64,000 nucleotides of DNA from positions 56,087 to 120,086 of the forward strand of contig CAYNRR010000003.1 in assembly GCA_964400015.1 (NCBI GenBank), written 5' to 3'. A program made the position numbers and the translations under genes. Shown piece by piece: positions 42,927 to 52,577 of this stretch. The notes beneath the pieces were generated by a model. The model was given only the letters and a program-made list of their open reading frames with translations. It had not been told where the DNA came from and searched no databases. The stretch's first letter is position 1. Every line of letters starts with the position of its first letter. The stretch is from UBA1234 sp964400015. Its GTDB lineage: Bacteria > Bacillota > Clostridia > TANB77 > UBA1234.

Positions 42927-43325
42927 ATGACAAACAAAGAATTGATTGAATTAGCTATAAACGCTAAAAAGAATGCAATTAGTCCAACCAAGTATTATGT
43001 TGGTGCGGCTTTGCTTACAACTAGTGGTAATGTTTATACTGGTTGTAATTTGGGATCTGAAGATGGAATATTTAATATATGTGCTGAAAGAGTTGCAATA
43101 TGCAAAATGCTTTCAAATGGCGAAAAAGAGTTTGTTAAAATAGCCGTTGTTGGAGGACCTAATGAAGAATTGATATATACAACACCATGTGGTGTATGTA
43201 GACAATTGATTTCAACTTTTGGAAACAATATTGAAATTATTATGGGATATTTAAACGATAAAAATGAAATAGAAGAAAAAAACATGAAAATAGATGAATT
43301 ACTTCCTGGTGGATTTTCGATGTAA
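42927..43325 (+). CDS. cdd: Cytidine deaminase
   Basis: 132 residues, tetrameric type. The catalytic motif CAERVA (zinc Cys and catalytic Glu) and PCGVCRQ (two more zinc Cys) are present. An in-frame TTG at 42891 overlaps the previous gene; ATG at 42927 follows GAAAGGG. Standard partner of era. Confidence 0.95.
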   Translation: MTNKELIELAINAKKNAISPTKYYVGAALLTTSGNVYTGCNLGSEDGIFNICAERVAICKMLSNGEKEFVKIAVVGGPNEELIYTTPCGVCRQLISTFGNNIEIIMGYLNDKNEIEEKNMKIDELLPGGFSM

Positions 43326-43341
43326 TATAAGGAGGATAAAA

Positions 43342-44229
43342 ATGTTTAAATCAGGTTTCGTAGCAATAGTTGGTAGACCTAATGTGGGAAAATCTACATT
43401 ATTAAATACTTTAGCTGGTCAAAAAATAGCTATAGTATCTAATAAACCACAAACAACAAGAACAGCAATAAAAGGTATAATAAATCGTGAAGATGCACAA
43501 GTTATATTTACAGATACACCAGGCATTCATAAACCAAAGAATAAGCTTGGAGAAAAAATGGCAGAAACAATTGATGAATCAATGAGTGATGTTGATTTGA
43601 TTTTATATTTAATTGAGGCAACAGATAAAGGAATTGGACTTGCAAATGAATTTATTTTAAATAAAATAATTGAACAAAAAACAAAGGCAATACTTGTTAT
43701 AAATAAAGTTGATCTAGTAAAAAAAGAAAATCTGCTTGAACTAATAAAGGCATATAGCGAAAGACATAATTTTGAAGCTATTATACCTATATCAGCAAGA
43801 AAAAGTGAAGGTGTAGATACACTTTTAGAAAAAATAATAGAAGTATTACCTGAAGGTCCAGCATATTATGATACTGAAGAATGGACAGATCAAACAGAAA
43901 GACAAATAATAGAAGAAACAATTAGAGAAAAAGCATTAAGATCTTTGAATGATGAAGTTCCACACGGTATAGCAGTTGAAGTTATTACAATGAAAAAAAG
44001 AGAAAACAAGAATCTATATGATATAGAAGCAACGATATATTGTGAAAAGAAAACTCACAAAGGAATTATAATCGGAAAAGATGGTGCAATGCTTAAACGA
44101 ATTGGAGAAAGAGCAAGAGCTGATATAGAAGAGATGTTAGGTGCTCAAATAAATTTACAACTTTGGGTTAAGGTAAAAGAAGATTGGAGAGATAATTCAA
44201 ACAGATTGAATCAAATCTTCAAAAGTTAA
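43342..44229 (+). CDS. era: GTPase Era
   Basis: 295 residues. G domain with G1 GRPNVGKST, G3 DTPGIHKP, G4 NKVD, and a C-terminal KH domain with GIIIGKDGAMLKRIGERAR. Era binds the 3' end of 16S rRNA in 30S maturation, which fits with ybeY upstream. ATG follows AGGAGG. Confidence 0.97.
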   Translation: MFKSGFVAIVGRPNVGKSTLLNTLAGQKIAIVSNKPQTTRTAIKGIINREDAQVIFTDTPGIHKPKNKLGEKMAETIDESMSDVDLILYLIEATDKGIGLANEFILNKIIEQKTKAILVINKVDLVKKENLLELIKAYSERHNFEAIIPISARKSEGVDTLLEKIIEVLPEGPAYYDTEEWTDQTERQIIEETIREKALRSLNDEVPHGIAVEVITMKKRENKNLYDIEATIYCEKKTHKGIIIGKDGAMLKRIGERARADIEEMLGAQINLQLWVKVKEDWRDNSNRLNQIFKS

Positions 44230-44305
44230 TTGAAAAACTTTAAAAGCTGAAGTCGCAACTGCTTGTGGTGTCTGATTTTAAGGTGTATGCGAAGGAGGAA
44301 GTCTT

Positions 44306-44485
44306 ATGAGTAAAGATTTTGCGTGGCAGTTATTTAAAAATACAGGAAATGTTGATGCTTTTATGATTATGCGAAATATTGAAAAAGGAATAGAAACATC
44401 TCAAGAAACAGAAGCGAATGAAGTAATATTAGGTGATATAAATGGGAATAGTGCGAACGAAGGGAATAGTAATCAAAATTGCTAA
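44306..44485 (+). CDS. YqzL-like small protein
   Basis: 59 residues, MSKDFAWQLFKNTGNVDAFM at the start, matching the YqzL family found between era and recO in Bacillota. The C-terminal 30 residues are low-complexity (Asn/Glu/Ser). ATG follows AAGGAGG. It overlaps the start of recO by 44 bp, so the two are probably translationally coupled. Function unknown. Confidence 0.82.
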   Translation: MSKDFAWQLFKNTGNVDAFMIMRNIEKGIETSQETEANEVILGDINGNSANEGNSNQNC

Positions 44486-45177
44486 CTCTTCAGAAAACGA
44501 CAAAATACTTACTGTATTAACTGCAGAAAGAGGAAAAATAAAGGTTTTTTGTAAAGGTGCTAAAAAAATGAAAAGCACCTTTTTAGCTAGTACAGAATTT
44601 TTATCATTTAGCGACATGGTTTTGTTTGAAGGAACCGGAGATATGTATAGTTTAAATTCGGCTGAGTCAATAAATGTATTTTATAATTTGAGAAAAGATA
44701 TAGAAAAACTAATGTACGCTTCTACAATAGCTCAAATTATGAATGACGTATGTCAAGAAGAAGAGATGGCGTTTAATCGTTTGCAACTACTTTTAAACAC
44801 TTTATATGTAATTTCAGAAACAGATAAAAACTTAGAATTAGTGTTTTCAATTTTTAAAATTCGATTATTAGCTATATTACGGATACGTCCCTAGATTAGA
44901 TAAGTGTACAAATTGTGCAAAGAAAATAACAGAGGTTAAACAAATATATTTTAGCATAAAGGATAACGGAGTAAAGTGTGAAATATGTAAAAGACAGGAC
45001 AAAGGTGCAATAGAACTTTCTGAAACAGCATATACCAGTCTTGTATATGTATTATCTGCAGATGCTAAAAAAATATTTTCATTCGATGTGCCAAGTGATG
45101 TAGTAAAAGAATTATCTCTGCTTTCACAAATATATATGAACGAAAAACTAGAAAAAGAATATAAATTATTGATGTAA
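44442..45177 (+). CDS. recO: DNA repair protein RecO, +1 frameshift at CGG
   Basis: Loads RecA with RecR and RecF in gap repair. The ATG at 44442 follows AGGTGATATAA. The frame gives 146 residues (OB domain GIVIKIANSSENDKI and the helical part), then TTA CGG ATA CGT CCC TAG. Skipping the C at 44880 restores GYVPRLDKCTNC and the four-Cys zinc site (CTNC and CEIC), to a 244-residue protein ending at 45177. Length 736 nt is one more than a multiple of three. As in prs and priA, the glycine at the break is conserved in the family. Confidence 0.9.
44880..44883 (+). other. +1 frameshift site CGGA in recO
   Basis: The zero frame reads ATA TTA CGG ATA with TAG three codons on; GGA at 44881-44883 restores Leu-Gly-Tyr-Val-Pro-Arg. 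The only in-frame CGG of the gene. Confidence 0.8.
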
Positions 45178-45180
45178 TTC

Positions 45181-45209
45181 TTGCAACTTAAAAAGTTGTA
45201 TGATATATT
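45181..45209 (+). promoter_or_regulatory. Promoter of the glyS T-box unit
   Basis: TTGCAA, 17 bp, TATATT, four bases after the end of recO. Confidence 0.5.
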
Positions 45210-45214
45210 ATGTA

Positions 45215-45434
45215 TACATTTTGACGATTACGTTGAGAAAGAAGAGTATGTATATCAATTGTTTTAAAGAGAGTTTAACAATGGTGCGAGTTAAGCAAAC
45301 AAATATGCAGAAAGGAACTTTTGAGTGATTATAAATTAAGGTGAGTGATCTTGAAATCACTAACTAGGGTGGAACCGCGGAAAAGAATTTTCGTCCCTAG
45401 CTATGTATTTATTTACGTAGCTAGGGATTTTTTT
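45215..45434 (+). promoter_or_regulatory. Glycine T-box riboswitch
   Basis: Typical T-box leader. Stem I starts near 45230 (GAGAAAGAAGAGTA), the specifier loop reads GAAA GGA at 45311-45316 so the specifier is the glycine codon GGA, the T-box core AGGGTGGAACCGCG begins at 45366, and the terminator stem TCCCTAGC...GCTAGGGA (45394-45427) is followed by seven T. Uncharged tRNA-Gly would stabilise the antiterminator and turn on glyS, so glycine starvation is the signal. Confidence 0.93.
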
Positions 45435-45471
45435 ATTCTCTAAGCTACCAAAAAAGAAGGAGGAAAATAAA

Positions 45472-46860
45472 ATGACTGAAAAATCAATGGAAAAAATCGT
45501 AGCATTATGTAAAAGCAGAGGCTTTGTTTATGCTGGTTCAGAAATATATGGTGGACTTGCAAATTCATGGGATTATGGCCCTATTGGAAGTGAATTAAAG
45601 AAAAACATAAAAGATGCATGGTGGCAAAAGTTTATAAGAGAAAACAAACACAATGTTGGTATTGATGCAGCAATTATTATGAATCCACAAGTTTGGGTTA
45701 CAACAGGCCATGTTGGAGGTTTTAGTGATCCTTTAATAGATTGTAAATCTTGTAAAACAAGACACAGAGCAGATAAGCTAATCGAAGAGTGGAGTTTCCA
45801 AAACGGAGAACAAATATCAGGACTTGATGGATGGTCAAATGAAGAACTAATAGATTATATCAAGAAGAACAATATTCCATGTCCTGACTGTGGAAAAACA
45901 GATTTTACAGATATAAGAAAATTTAATCTAATGTTTAAAACTTCGATAGGTGTTACAGAAGATGCTAAATCTGAAGTATATCTAAGACCAGAAACAGCAC
46001 AAGGTATGTTTGTTAATTTTAAGAATGTTTTAAGAACAACAAGAAGCAAGATGCCAATGGGTATTGGACAAATGGGACGTTCTTTTAGAAACGAAATTAC
46101 ACCTGGTAATTTTATATTCAGAACAAGAGAATTTGAACAAATGGAACTTGAATTTTTCTGTAAACCAGGAACAGATTTAGAATGGTATGAATACTGGAAA
46201 GACTTCTGCAAAAACTGGTTATTAAGCATTGGTATAAAAGAAGAAAATTTAAGAATGAGAGAACATTCAAAAGAAGAATTATCATTCTACAGTAAAGGAA
46301 CTACAGACATTGAATATTTATTCCCTTTCGGTTGGGGTGAATTATGGGGAATTGCTGATAGAACAGACTATGATTTATCAAGACATATGGAAGCATCAAA
46401 AGAAGATTTAACTTATTTAGATCCAGAAACAAATGAAAGATATGTGCCATATTGCGTAGAACCAGCAGTTGGTGTAGATAGAGTATTCTTAGTAACACTT
46501 TGCGATGCGTATGAAGAACAAGAAATTGCAGAAGGAGATGTAAGAACGGTATTACATTTGCATCCAGCACTTGCACCATTTAAAGCAGCAGTATTACCAC
46601 TATCTAAAAAATTAAGTGCAAAAGCAACAGAAGTTTTTGAAGAACTTTCAAAGAAATTCAACATCGAATATGACGAAGCTGGAAGCATCGGAAAAAGATA
46701 TAGAAGAGAAGACGAAATAGGAACTCCATATTGCATAACAATAGACTTTGATACATTAGAAGACAATGCAGTAACCGTAAGAGATAGAGATACTATGGAA
46801 CAAATAAGACTTCCAATATCAGAACTAGAAAACTTTTTAGCAGAAAAAATCAAATTTTAA
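45472..46860 (+). CDS. glyS: Glycyl-tRNA synthetase (alpha2 class II)
   Basis: 462 residues, homodimeric GRS1 form. Motifs: AGSEIYGGLANSWDYGP, motif 2 QMGRSFRNEITPG with FRTREFEQMELEFF, and VGVDRVFLV in motif 3, then an anticodon-binding domain (IEYDEAGSIGKRYRREDEI). A zinc-binding-like segment CKSCKTRH and CPDCGKTD is present. It is preceded by a glycine T-box. Confidence 0.97.
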   Translation: MTEKSMEKIVALCKSRGFVYAGSEIYGGLANSWDYGPIGSELKKNIKDAWWQKFIRENKHNVGIDAAIIMNPQVWVTTGHVGGFSDPLIDCKSCKTRHRADKLIEEWSFQNGEQISGLDGWSNEELIDYIKKNNIPCPDCGKTDFTDIRKFNLMFKTSIGVTEDAKSEVYLRPETAQGMFVNFKNVLRTTRSKMPMGIGQMGRSFRNEITPGNFIFRTREFEQMELEFFCKPGTDLEWYEYWKDFCKNWLLSIGIKEENLRMREHSKEELSFYSKGTTDIEYLFPFGWGELWGIADRTDYDLSRHMEASKEDLTYLDPETNERYVPYCVEPAVGVDRVFLVTLCDAYEEQEIAEGDVRTVLHLHPALAPFKAAVLPLSKKLSAKATEVFEELSKKFNIEYDEAGSIGKRYRREDEIGTPYCITIDFDTLEDNAVTVRDRDTMEQIRLPISELENFLAEKIKF

Positions 46861-46895
46861 TATAAAAAGTTTTATACATATGAAAAGGAGGAAAA

Positions 46896-47924
46896 ATGCC
46901 AAGTATTAGTTATTTATTTAAAAGAATTTGTTCTATGAATTATAAAGCAATGTTTGATAGAGTTAATGTCGTAAAAGAAAAGTGTAACAAGTCAAAACCT
47001 GCAATTTTTTGCGATATGGTTTGGTGTGGCTTAAGATACGGTGCAGGATATGTAGATTATGATGTTATAGGCTTTTATAAATTAAATTCAAAACAAAGAA
47101 AAACAATGCTTACAAGAGGAATAAATAATAAGTTTGTAAAGCAATTAAACAACAAAGCATATTGGCACACTTTAGATAATAAAAATGAATTTAATGAAAT
47201 TTTTTCAAAGTATCTAAAACGTGATTGGTTTTATCCTGTTAGCAAAGAAAAAGATAAATCAATAGAATGGATAAAAAAACATCCTGTATTTTTCGCGAAA
47301 CCTAATGATGGTACTTGTGGAAAAAATATTGAAAAAATATGTATGAGTGACGAATCATGGAATAATGACTATGAAAAAGTGTATAAATATTTAACTGAAA
47401 ATAAAATAGAGCTTTTAGAAGAACCAATAAATCAATGCGATGAAATGAATAAACTAAATAATTCATCAGTAAATACAATTAGAATGGTTTCAGTTATGAA
47501 TGAAGCAAATGAAGTGACTGTCCTAACCACATTTGCTAGAATTGGAAATGGGAAATGTGTAGATAACTTCAATAGTGGAGGCATGACGGCAAAGGTAAAT
47601 GTAGACACTGGAATTATTGAAGAAGCAGCAGTAAACAAAGCTGGTGAAATTTTTGAAAATCATCCTATAACAGGAACGAAAATAAAAGGTTTTCAAATTC
47701 CATTTTGGAATGAAGCAATTGCTATGGTAAAAGAAGCTGCTAAATTAAGCCCTAACATTAGGTATGTTGGTTGGGATATTGGTATGAGCGTGAATGGTCC
47801 CGTATTTGTAGAGGGAAACCAATTCCCAGGACATGATATATATCAAGTCGCAGAAAAAATTGGACCAAATGATATCGGTGTATTACCAAAATTTGAGGCG
47901 GCTATGAAAACATCTAAAAAATAA
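46896..47924 (+). CDS. Sugar-transfer-associated ATP-grasp protein
   Basis: 342 residues. An ATP-grasp fold of the ATPgrasp_ST family: HPVFFAKPNDGTCGKNI, VNTIRMVSVM, FNSGGMTAKVNVD, the GF-IPFWNEAI segment and VGWDIGMSVNGPVFVEGNQFP near the end. Family members are often found in exopolysaccharide or teichoic-acid clusters; the product here is unknown. It lies 35 bp after glyS with its own strong AAGGAGG and may be read through from it. Confidence 0.8.
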   Translation: MPSISYLFKRICSMNYKAMFDRVNVVKEKCNKSKPAIFCDMVWCGLRYGAGYVDYDVIGFYKLNSKQRKTMLTRGINNKFVKQLNNKAYWHTLDNKNEFNEIFSKYLKRDWFYPVSKEKDKSIEWIKKHPVFFAKPNDGTCGKNIEKICMSDESWNNDYEKVYKYLTENKIELLEEPINQCDEMNKLNNSSVNTIRMVSVMNEANEVTVLTTFARIGNGKCVDNFNSGGMTAKVNVDTGIIEEAAVNKAGEIFENHPITGTKIKGFQIPFWNEAIAMVKEAAKLSPNIRYVGWDIGMSVNGPVFVEGNQFPGHDIYQVAEKIGPNDIGVLPKFEAAMKTSKK

Positions 47925-47932
47925 ACAGTTTA

Positions 47933-47964
47933 AAATCTCATGTTGAAAAGGCATGAGATTTTTC
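47933..47964 (+). terminator. Intrinsic terminator
   Basis: AAATCTCATG pairs with CATGAGATTT (47952-47961), followed by five T. Confidence 0.9.
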
Positions 47965-48030
47965 TATAAACGCATAATAAAGTTAAATATTGGCAATAAT
48001 AAAAAATAGTTTATACTAACGCAAAAAATG

Positions 48031-48059
48031 TTGATTTTTAGTATGATTAAGGATATAAT
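48031..48059 (+). promoter_or_regulatory. SigA-type promoter of ppdK
   Basis: TTGATT, 17 bp, TATAAT; leader of about 55 nt before ppdK. Confidence 0.72.
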
Positions 48060-48122
48060 ACTTTAGGTTAGAAGACTAAAGAAAAATGGCAGAAGTTATA
48101 TAAAAACAAGGAGGAATTTTTA

Positions 48123-50753
48123 ATGAGCAAAAAATATGTTTATCTTTTTAGCGAAGGTGACGCATCAATGAGAAATCTTCTTGGTGGTAAAGGAGCTAAC
48201 TTAGCAGAAATGACAAAGTTAGGTTTACCAGTTCCACAAGGTTTCACAATTTCAACAGAGGCATGTACTCAATATTACGAGGATGGAAAACAAATCAATC
48301 CAGAAATCGAAGCTGAAATTTTCGAGTACATTAAAAAAATGGAAGAGATCACAGGTAAAAAATTCGGAGATATGGAAAATCCATTATTAGTATCTGTACG
48401 TTCAGGAGCTAGAGCTTCTATGCCAGGTATGATGGATACAATCTTAAACCTAGGATTAAATGAAGATGTTGTAGAAGCATTAGCAAGAAAATCAGGAAAT
48501 CCACGTTGGGCATGGGATTGTTACAGAAGATTTATCCAAATGTATTCAGACGTTGTTATGGAAGTTGGTAAAAAATACTTTGAACAACTTATAGATAAAA
48601 TGAAAGAAGAAAAAGGTGTAACTCAAGATACAGAGCTTACAGCAGAAGATTTAAAAGAATTAGCTAACCAATTCAAAGCTGAATATAAGAGCAAAATTGG
48701 TGTTGATTTTCCAACAGACCCAACAGAACAATTGATGGGTGCTGTTAAAGCTGTATTCAGATCTTGGGACAACCCTAGAGCTAACGTTTATAGAAGAGAT
48801 AACGATATCCCATATTCTTGGGGTACAGCTGTAAACGTTCAAATGATGGCATTTGGTAACATGGGTGAAACATCTGGTACAGGTGTTGCATTTACAAGAA
48901 ACCCAGCTACAGGTGCAAAAGAACTTATGGGTGAATTCTTAATGAATGCACAAGGTGAAGACGTTGTTGCTGGTGTAAGAACACCACAACCAATTGCACA
49001 ACTAAAAGAAGTTATGCCAGAAGTATATGAACAATTTACACAAATTTGTAATACACTAGAAAACCATTACAGAGATATGCAAGATATGGAATTTACTATC
49101 GAAGATAGAAAATTATATATGTTACAAACAAGAAATGGTAAGAGAACAGCTCCAGCTGCATTAAAGATTGCTTGTGATTTAGTTGATGAAGGCATGATCA
49201 CAGAAAAAGATGCTGTATTGATGATAGATCCAAGAAACTTAGATACATTATTACACCCACAATTTGATGCTAATGCATTAAAAAATGCTACAGTAATGGG
49301 TAAAGCATTACCAGCTTCTCCAGGAGCTGCTTGTGGTAAAATCGTATTCACAGCTGAAGATGCTAAAGAATGGGCTGCTAGAAAAGAAAAAGTAGTTTTA
49401 GTTAGACTTGAAACATCACCAGAAGATATCGAAGGTATGAAAGCTGCACAAGGTATCTTAACAGTTCGTGGTGGTATGACATCACATGCTGCAGTTGTTG
49501 CTCGTGGTATGGGTAAATGCTGCGTATCTGGATGCTCAGAAATCATTATGGATGAAGAAAACAAAAAATTCGTATTAAACGGAAAAACATATCATGAAGG
49601 TGACGAAATCTCAATCAACGGTTCAACAGGTAACATCTATGATGGAATAATTCCAACAGTTGATGCTACAATCGGTGGAGAATTCGGAAGAATCATGGAA
49701 TGGGCTGATAAATACAGAGTATTAAAAGTTAGAACAAACGCTGATACACCAGCTGATGCTAGAAAAGCTAAAGAATTAGGTGCTGAAGGTATTGGTCTTT
49801 GCCGTACAGAGCATATGTTCTTCGAAGCTGATAGAATTGCTGCAATCAGAGAAATGATTTGTTCAGAAACAGTTGAACAAAGAGAAAAAGCTCTTGCTAA
49901 ATTAGAGCCAATGCAACAAGGCGACTTTGAGAAATTATACGAAGAAATGGCTGGATATGGAGTAACAATAAGATTCCTAGATCCTCCACTACATGAGTTC
50001 GTACCAACAGAAGAAAAGGATATAGAATTACTTGCTAATACACAAGGTAAATCTGTTGAAGAAATTAAAGCTATTATCGCAAGCTTACATGAATTCAACC
50101 CAATGATGGGACACAGAGGATGCCGTTTAGCAGTAACATATCCAGAAATAGCTGCAATGCAAACAAGAGCAGTTATTAAAGCTGCAATTGCAGTTTCTCA
50201 AAGAAAAGGAATTAAGATTGTTCCAGAAATCATGATTCCACTTATTGGAGAAGTTAAAGAATTAAAATTCGTTAAGAATGTAGTATGTGAAACAGCTGAC
50301 AAAGTAATCGCAGATGCTGGTGTCGAACTTGAATACCAAGTTGGTACAATGATAGAAATACCAAGAGCTGCATTAACAGCTGATGAAATAGCTAAAGAAG
50401 CTGAATTCTTCTCATTCGGAACAAATGACTTAACACAAATGACATTTGGTTTCTCAAGAGATGATGCTGGTAAATTCTTAAATTCATACTATGATAACAA
50501 GATTTACGAAAACGATCCATTTGCTAAAGTTGACCAAAAAGGTGTTGGCAAATTGATAAAAATGGCTACTGAATTAGGTAAATCTACAAGACCTAACATC
50601 AAATTAGGTATTTGTGGTGAACACGGTGGAGATCCATCTTCAGTTGAGTTCTGTCACGAAGTTGGCTTAACATATGTTTCATGCTCACCATTCAGAGTTC
50701 CAATAGCTAGACTTGCTGCTGCACAAGCACAAATCAAAAATCCAAGAGCATAA
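48123..50753 (+). CDS. ppdK: Pyruvate, phosphate dikinase
   Basis: 876 residues. N-terminal ATP-grasp part (GGKGANLAEMTKLGLPVPQG), the phosphohistidine domain with GGMTSHAAVVARGMGK, and the C-terminal PEP/pyruvate barrel with LCRTEHMFFE and GTNDLTQMT. It interconverts pyruvate, ATP and Pi with PEP, AMP and PPi and serves glycolysis or gluconeogenesis in many anaerobes. Codon use is strongly biased (many GCT, GGT, AGA), a sign of high expression. It has its own promoter and terminator. Confidence 0.98.
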   Translation: MSKKYVYLFSEGDASMRNLLGGKGANLAEMTKLGLPVPQGFTISTEACTQYYEDGKQINPEIEAEIFEYIKKMEEITGKKFGDMENPLLVSVRSGARASMPGMMDTILNLGLNEDVVEALARKSGNPRWAWDCYRRFIQMYSDVVMEVGKKYFEQLIDKMKEEKGVTQDTELTAEDLKELANQFKAEYKSKIGVDFPTDPTEQLMGAVKAVFRSWDNPRANVYRRDNDIPYSWGTAVNVQMMAFGNMGETSGTGVAFTRNPATGAKELMGEFLMNAQGEDVVAGVRTPQPIAQLKEVMPEVYEQFTQICNTLENHYRDMQDMEFTIEDRKLYMLQTRNGKRTAPAALKIACDLVDEGMITEKDAVLMIDPRNLDTLLHPQFDANALKNATVMGKALPASPGAACGKIVFTAEDAKEWAARKEKVVLVRLETSPEDIEGMKAAQGILTVRGGMTSHAAVVARGMGKCCVSGCSEIIMDEENKKFVLNGKTYHEGDEISINGSTGNIYDGIIPTVDATIGGEFGRIMEWADKYRVLKVRTNADTPADARKAKELGAEGIGLCRTEHMFFEADRIAAIREMICSETVEQREKALAKLEPMQQGDFEKLYEEMAGYGVTIRFLDPPLHEFVPTEEKDIELLANTQGKSVEEIKAIIASLHEFNPMMGHRGCRLAVTYPEIAAMQTRAVIKAAIAVSQRKGIKIVPEIMIPLIGEVKELKFVKNVVCETADKVIADAGVELEYQVGTMIEIPRAALTADEIAKEAEFFSFGTNDLTQMTFGFSRDDAGKFLNSYYDNKIYENDPFAKVDQKGVGKLIKMATELGKSTRPNIKLGICGEHGGDPSSVEFCHEVGLTYVSCSPFRVPIARLAAAQAQIKNPRA

Positions 50754-50768
50754 TTGTTAATAATAATG

Positions 50769-50802
50769 ACTTCCAACCTTTAATTGAGGTTGGAAGTTTT
50801 TT
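50769..50802 (+). terminator. Intrinsic terminator of ppdK
   Basis: ACTTCCAACCT pairs with AGGTTGGAAGT (50787-50797), then six T. Confidence 0.92.
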
Positions 50803-50831
50803 ATATCTAGCAAAAGTAAATTCTAATATTG

Positions 50832-50861
50832 TTGTTTTAATTAGGCAAAATATGGTATAAT
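50832..50861 (+). promoter_or_regulatory. Promoter of the AI-2E permease operon
   Basis: TTGTTT, 18 bp, and TGGTATAAT, an extended -10. Confidence 0.65.
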
Positions 50862-50911
50862 TTATATAACTAGTGTTCTAGTCTAAAATGACTTTGGAAG
50901 GAGAAAAACAA

Positions 50912-52009
50912 ATGATTTCTAAAAATAAATTACCGATTATTTTGATGAAAATTGGAATTTTCGTAGGAACAATATTATTGTTACTATGTATTTGTAAATT
51001 TGCAATGTTCTTTTCACCATTCTTAATTGCAGGAGTAATTGCATTGCTAATAGAACCAATAATTAAATTTTGTATGAACAAGTTAAAAATGAGTAGACGA
51101 ATGAGCAGTTTGATTGTAGTTACTCTCACAGTACTTGTATTAGGAGCAATTATCATATTAGGAGTTACCGAATTAGCATCAGAACTTTTTAAATTGACAG
51201 ATAATATTCAACCAGCAATTACGCATGTTTCCAGTATGATTGATAATTTGTCAGATACTATTATTTCTTGGTATCCAGATATTCCAATAAGAGTAGCGAA
51301 TGCGATTGAATCATCAGTGTTAGAAGCAATAAGTAAAGTAGGAAATTTAATAGCGTCATTTGCTTCTACATTAGTAAAAATGATTTTGTCTGTACCAACC
51401 ATGATTATATATATAGTAATAACAATATTAGCATTAGTATTTTTTACAAAAGATAGAGTATATGTAATTGAAACATTGGAACATCATTTGCCAAAAGCTT
51501 GGCTTGAAAGTGCAAGTAAAGTTATGAAAGAAATATTTTCATCATTAGGAAGTTATATAAGAATATACACAAAAATAATTTTAATAACATTTATTGAAGT
51601 GTTTATAGCATTTAGATTTTTGTTTACATGGTTTGGCTTGATAGTACCATATCCTTTAGCATTAGCTATTTTTGTAGCTGTGGTAGATATCTTACCTGTC
51701 TTAGGTGTAGGAACTATTTTAATTCCATGGGCAATATTTTACTTTTTAACAGGACAAATAGGTTTTGGTGTACTAGTTATTCTTACATATCTTGTAATAA
51801 CAATTATTAGAAACTTTATAGAACCAAAGCTTGTAAGTAGCGAATTTGGAATACATCCACTTATAACACTTATTGCAATGTTTGCAGGCTTTAAATTATT
51901 AGGTGTTGTTGGATTATTACTAGGTCCAATATCTTTAATGGTTTTAAGATGTATATTTCATAAACAAATTCAAAAAGGAATTTTTAAAGACTTATTTGTT
52001 GAAAATTAG
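50912..52009 (+). CDS. AI-2E family permease, YtvI-like
   Basis: 365 residues with seven or eight membrane helices in the AI-2E transporter (PF01594) pattern; the C-terminal block VLGVGTILIPWAIFYFLTGQ and IEPKLVSSEFGIHPLITLIA is characteristic. YtvI-like members are linked to sporulation in Bacillus; others move solutes or ions. An earlier ATG at 50888 lies before the ribosome-binding site GGAAGGAG, so 50912 is chosen. lemA follows after 11 bp. Confidence 0.86.
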   Translation: MISKNKLPIILMKIGIFVGTILLLLCICKFAMFFSPFLIAGVIALLIEPIIKFCMNKLKMSRRMSSLIVVTLTVLVLGAIIILGVTELASELFKLTDNIQPAITHVSSMIDNLSDTIISWYPDIPIRVANAIESSVLEAISKVGNLIASFASTLVKMILSVPTMIIYIVITILALVFFTKDRVYVIETLEHHLPKAWLESASKVMKEIFSSLGSYIRIYTKIILITFIEVFIAFRFLFTWFGLIVPYPLALAIFVAVVDILPVLGVGTILIPWAIFYFLTGQIGFGVLVILTYLVITIIRNFIEPKLVSSEFGIHPLITLIAMFAGFKLLGVVGLLLGPISLMVLRCIFHKQIQKGIFKDLFVEN

Positions 52010-52020
52010 GAGGTATGGAT

Positions 52021-52566
52021 ATGATGAAATTTGTAGTACTTTTTGTAGTAATAGTATTGTTGATACTTATATGGATGTTTAATCAAATTGTAAGAGAAAA
52101 CAATTTAGTAAAAAAAGCATTTTCAACTGTAGATGTTTACTTGAAGAAAAGATATGATTTAGTTCCTAATTTGGTTGAAGTAGTGAAAGGTCATGCTGAA
52201 CATGATAAAGAAATCTTTGAAAATATTGCTAACGCTAGAGCTAAAGCACTTCAATCTAGTTCAGAAGATGAGTCAGTTAAAAATGATAATGAATTAAATA
52301 AAGTAATGAAAAGTTTGTTTATGGTTGCAGAACAATATCCAGACTTAAAATCAAATACATCGTTTATAGAATTACAAAAAAAATTAACAGATTTGGAAGA
52401 CGAACTTGCAGCTGCAAGAAGAACTTATAATGCAGCAGTTACTGAATATAATACAACTTTAGAATCTTTCCCAACAAATATCATGGGAAAACTAATGAAT
52501 AAAAAGCAAAAAGAATTGTTTGTAGTAAATGATGATATAAGAAATGCTATAAATATGAAATTTTAG
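52021..52566 (+). CDS. lemA: LemA family protein
   Basis: 181 residues; N-terminal membrane helix (about 3-22), then a helical bundle with RENNLVKKAFSTVDVYLKKR and DLVPNLVEVV, the LemA signature. The function of LemA proteins is not known; they are often encoded with DUF3137 or TPM proteins, as here. The ATG at 52015 touches AGGAGG; 52021 or 52024 is better spaced. Confidence 0.92.
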   Translation: MMKFVVLFVVIVLLILIWMFNQIVRENNLVKKAFSTVDVYLKKRYDLVPNLVEVVKGHAEHDKEIFENIANARAKALQSSSEDESVKNDNELNKVMKSLFMVAEQYPDLKSNTSFIELQKKLTDLEDELAAARRTYNAAVTEYNTTLESFPTNIMGKLMNKKQKELFVVNDDIRNAINMKF

Positions 52567-52577
52567 AAGGTGATTAT

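Noticed and set aside
49067..50098. Long open frames opposite ppdK
   Set aside because: Codon-bias shadows of a highly expressed gene; no start context.
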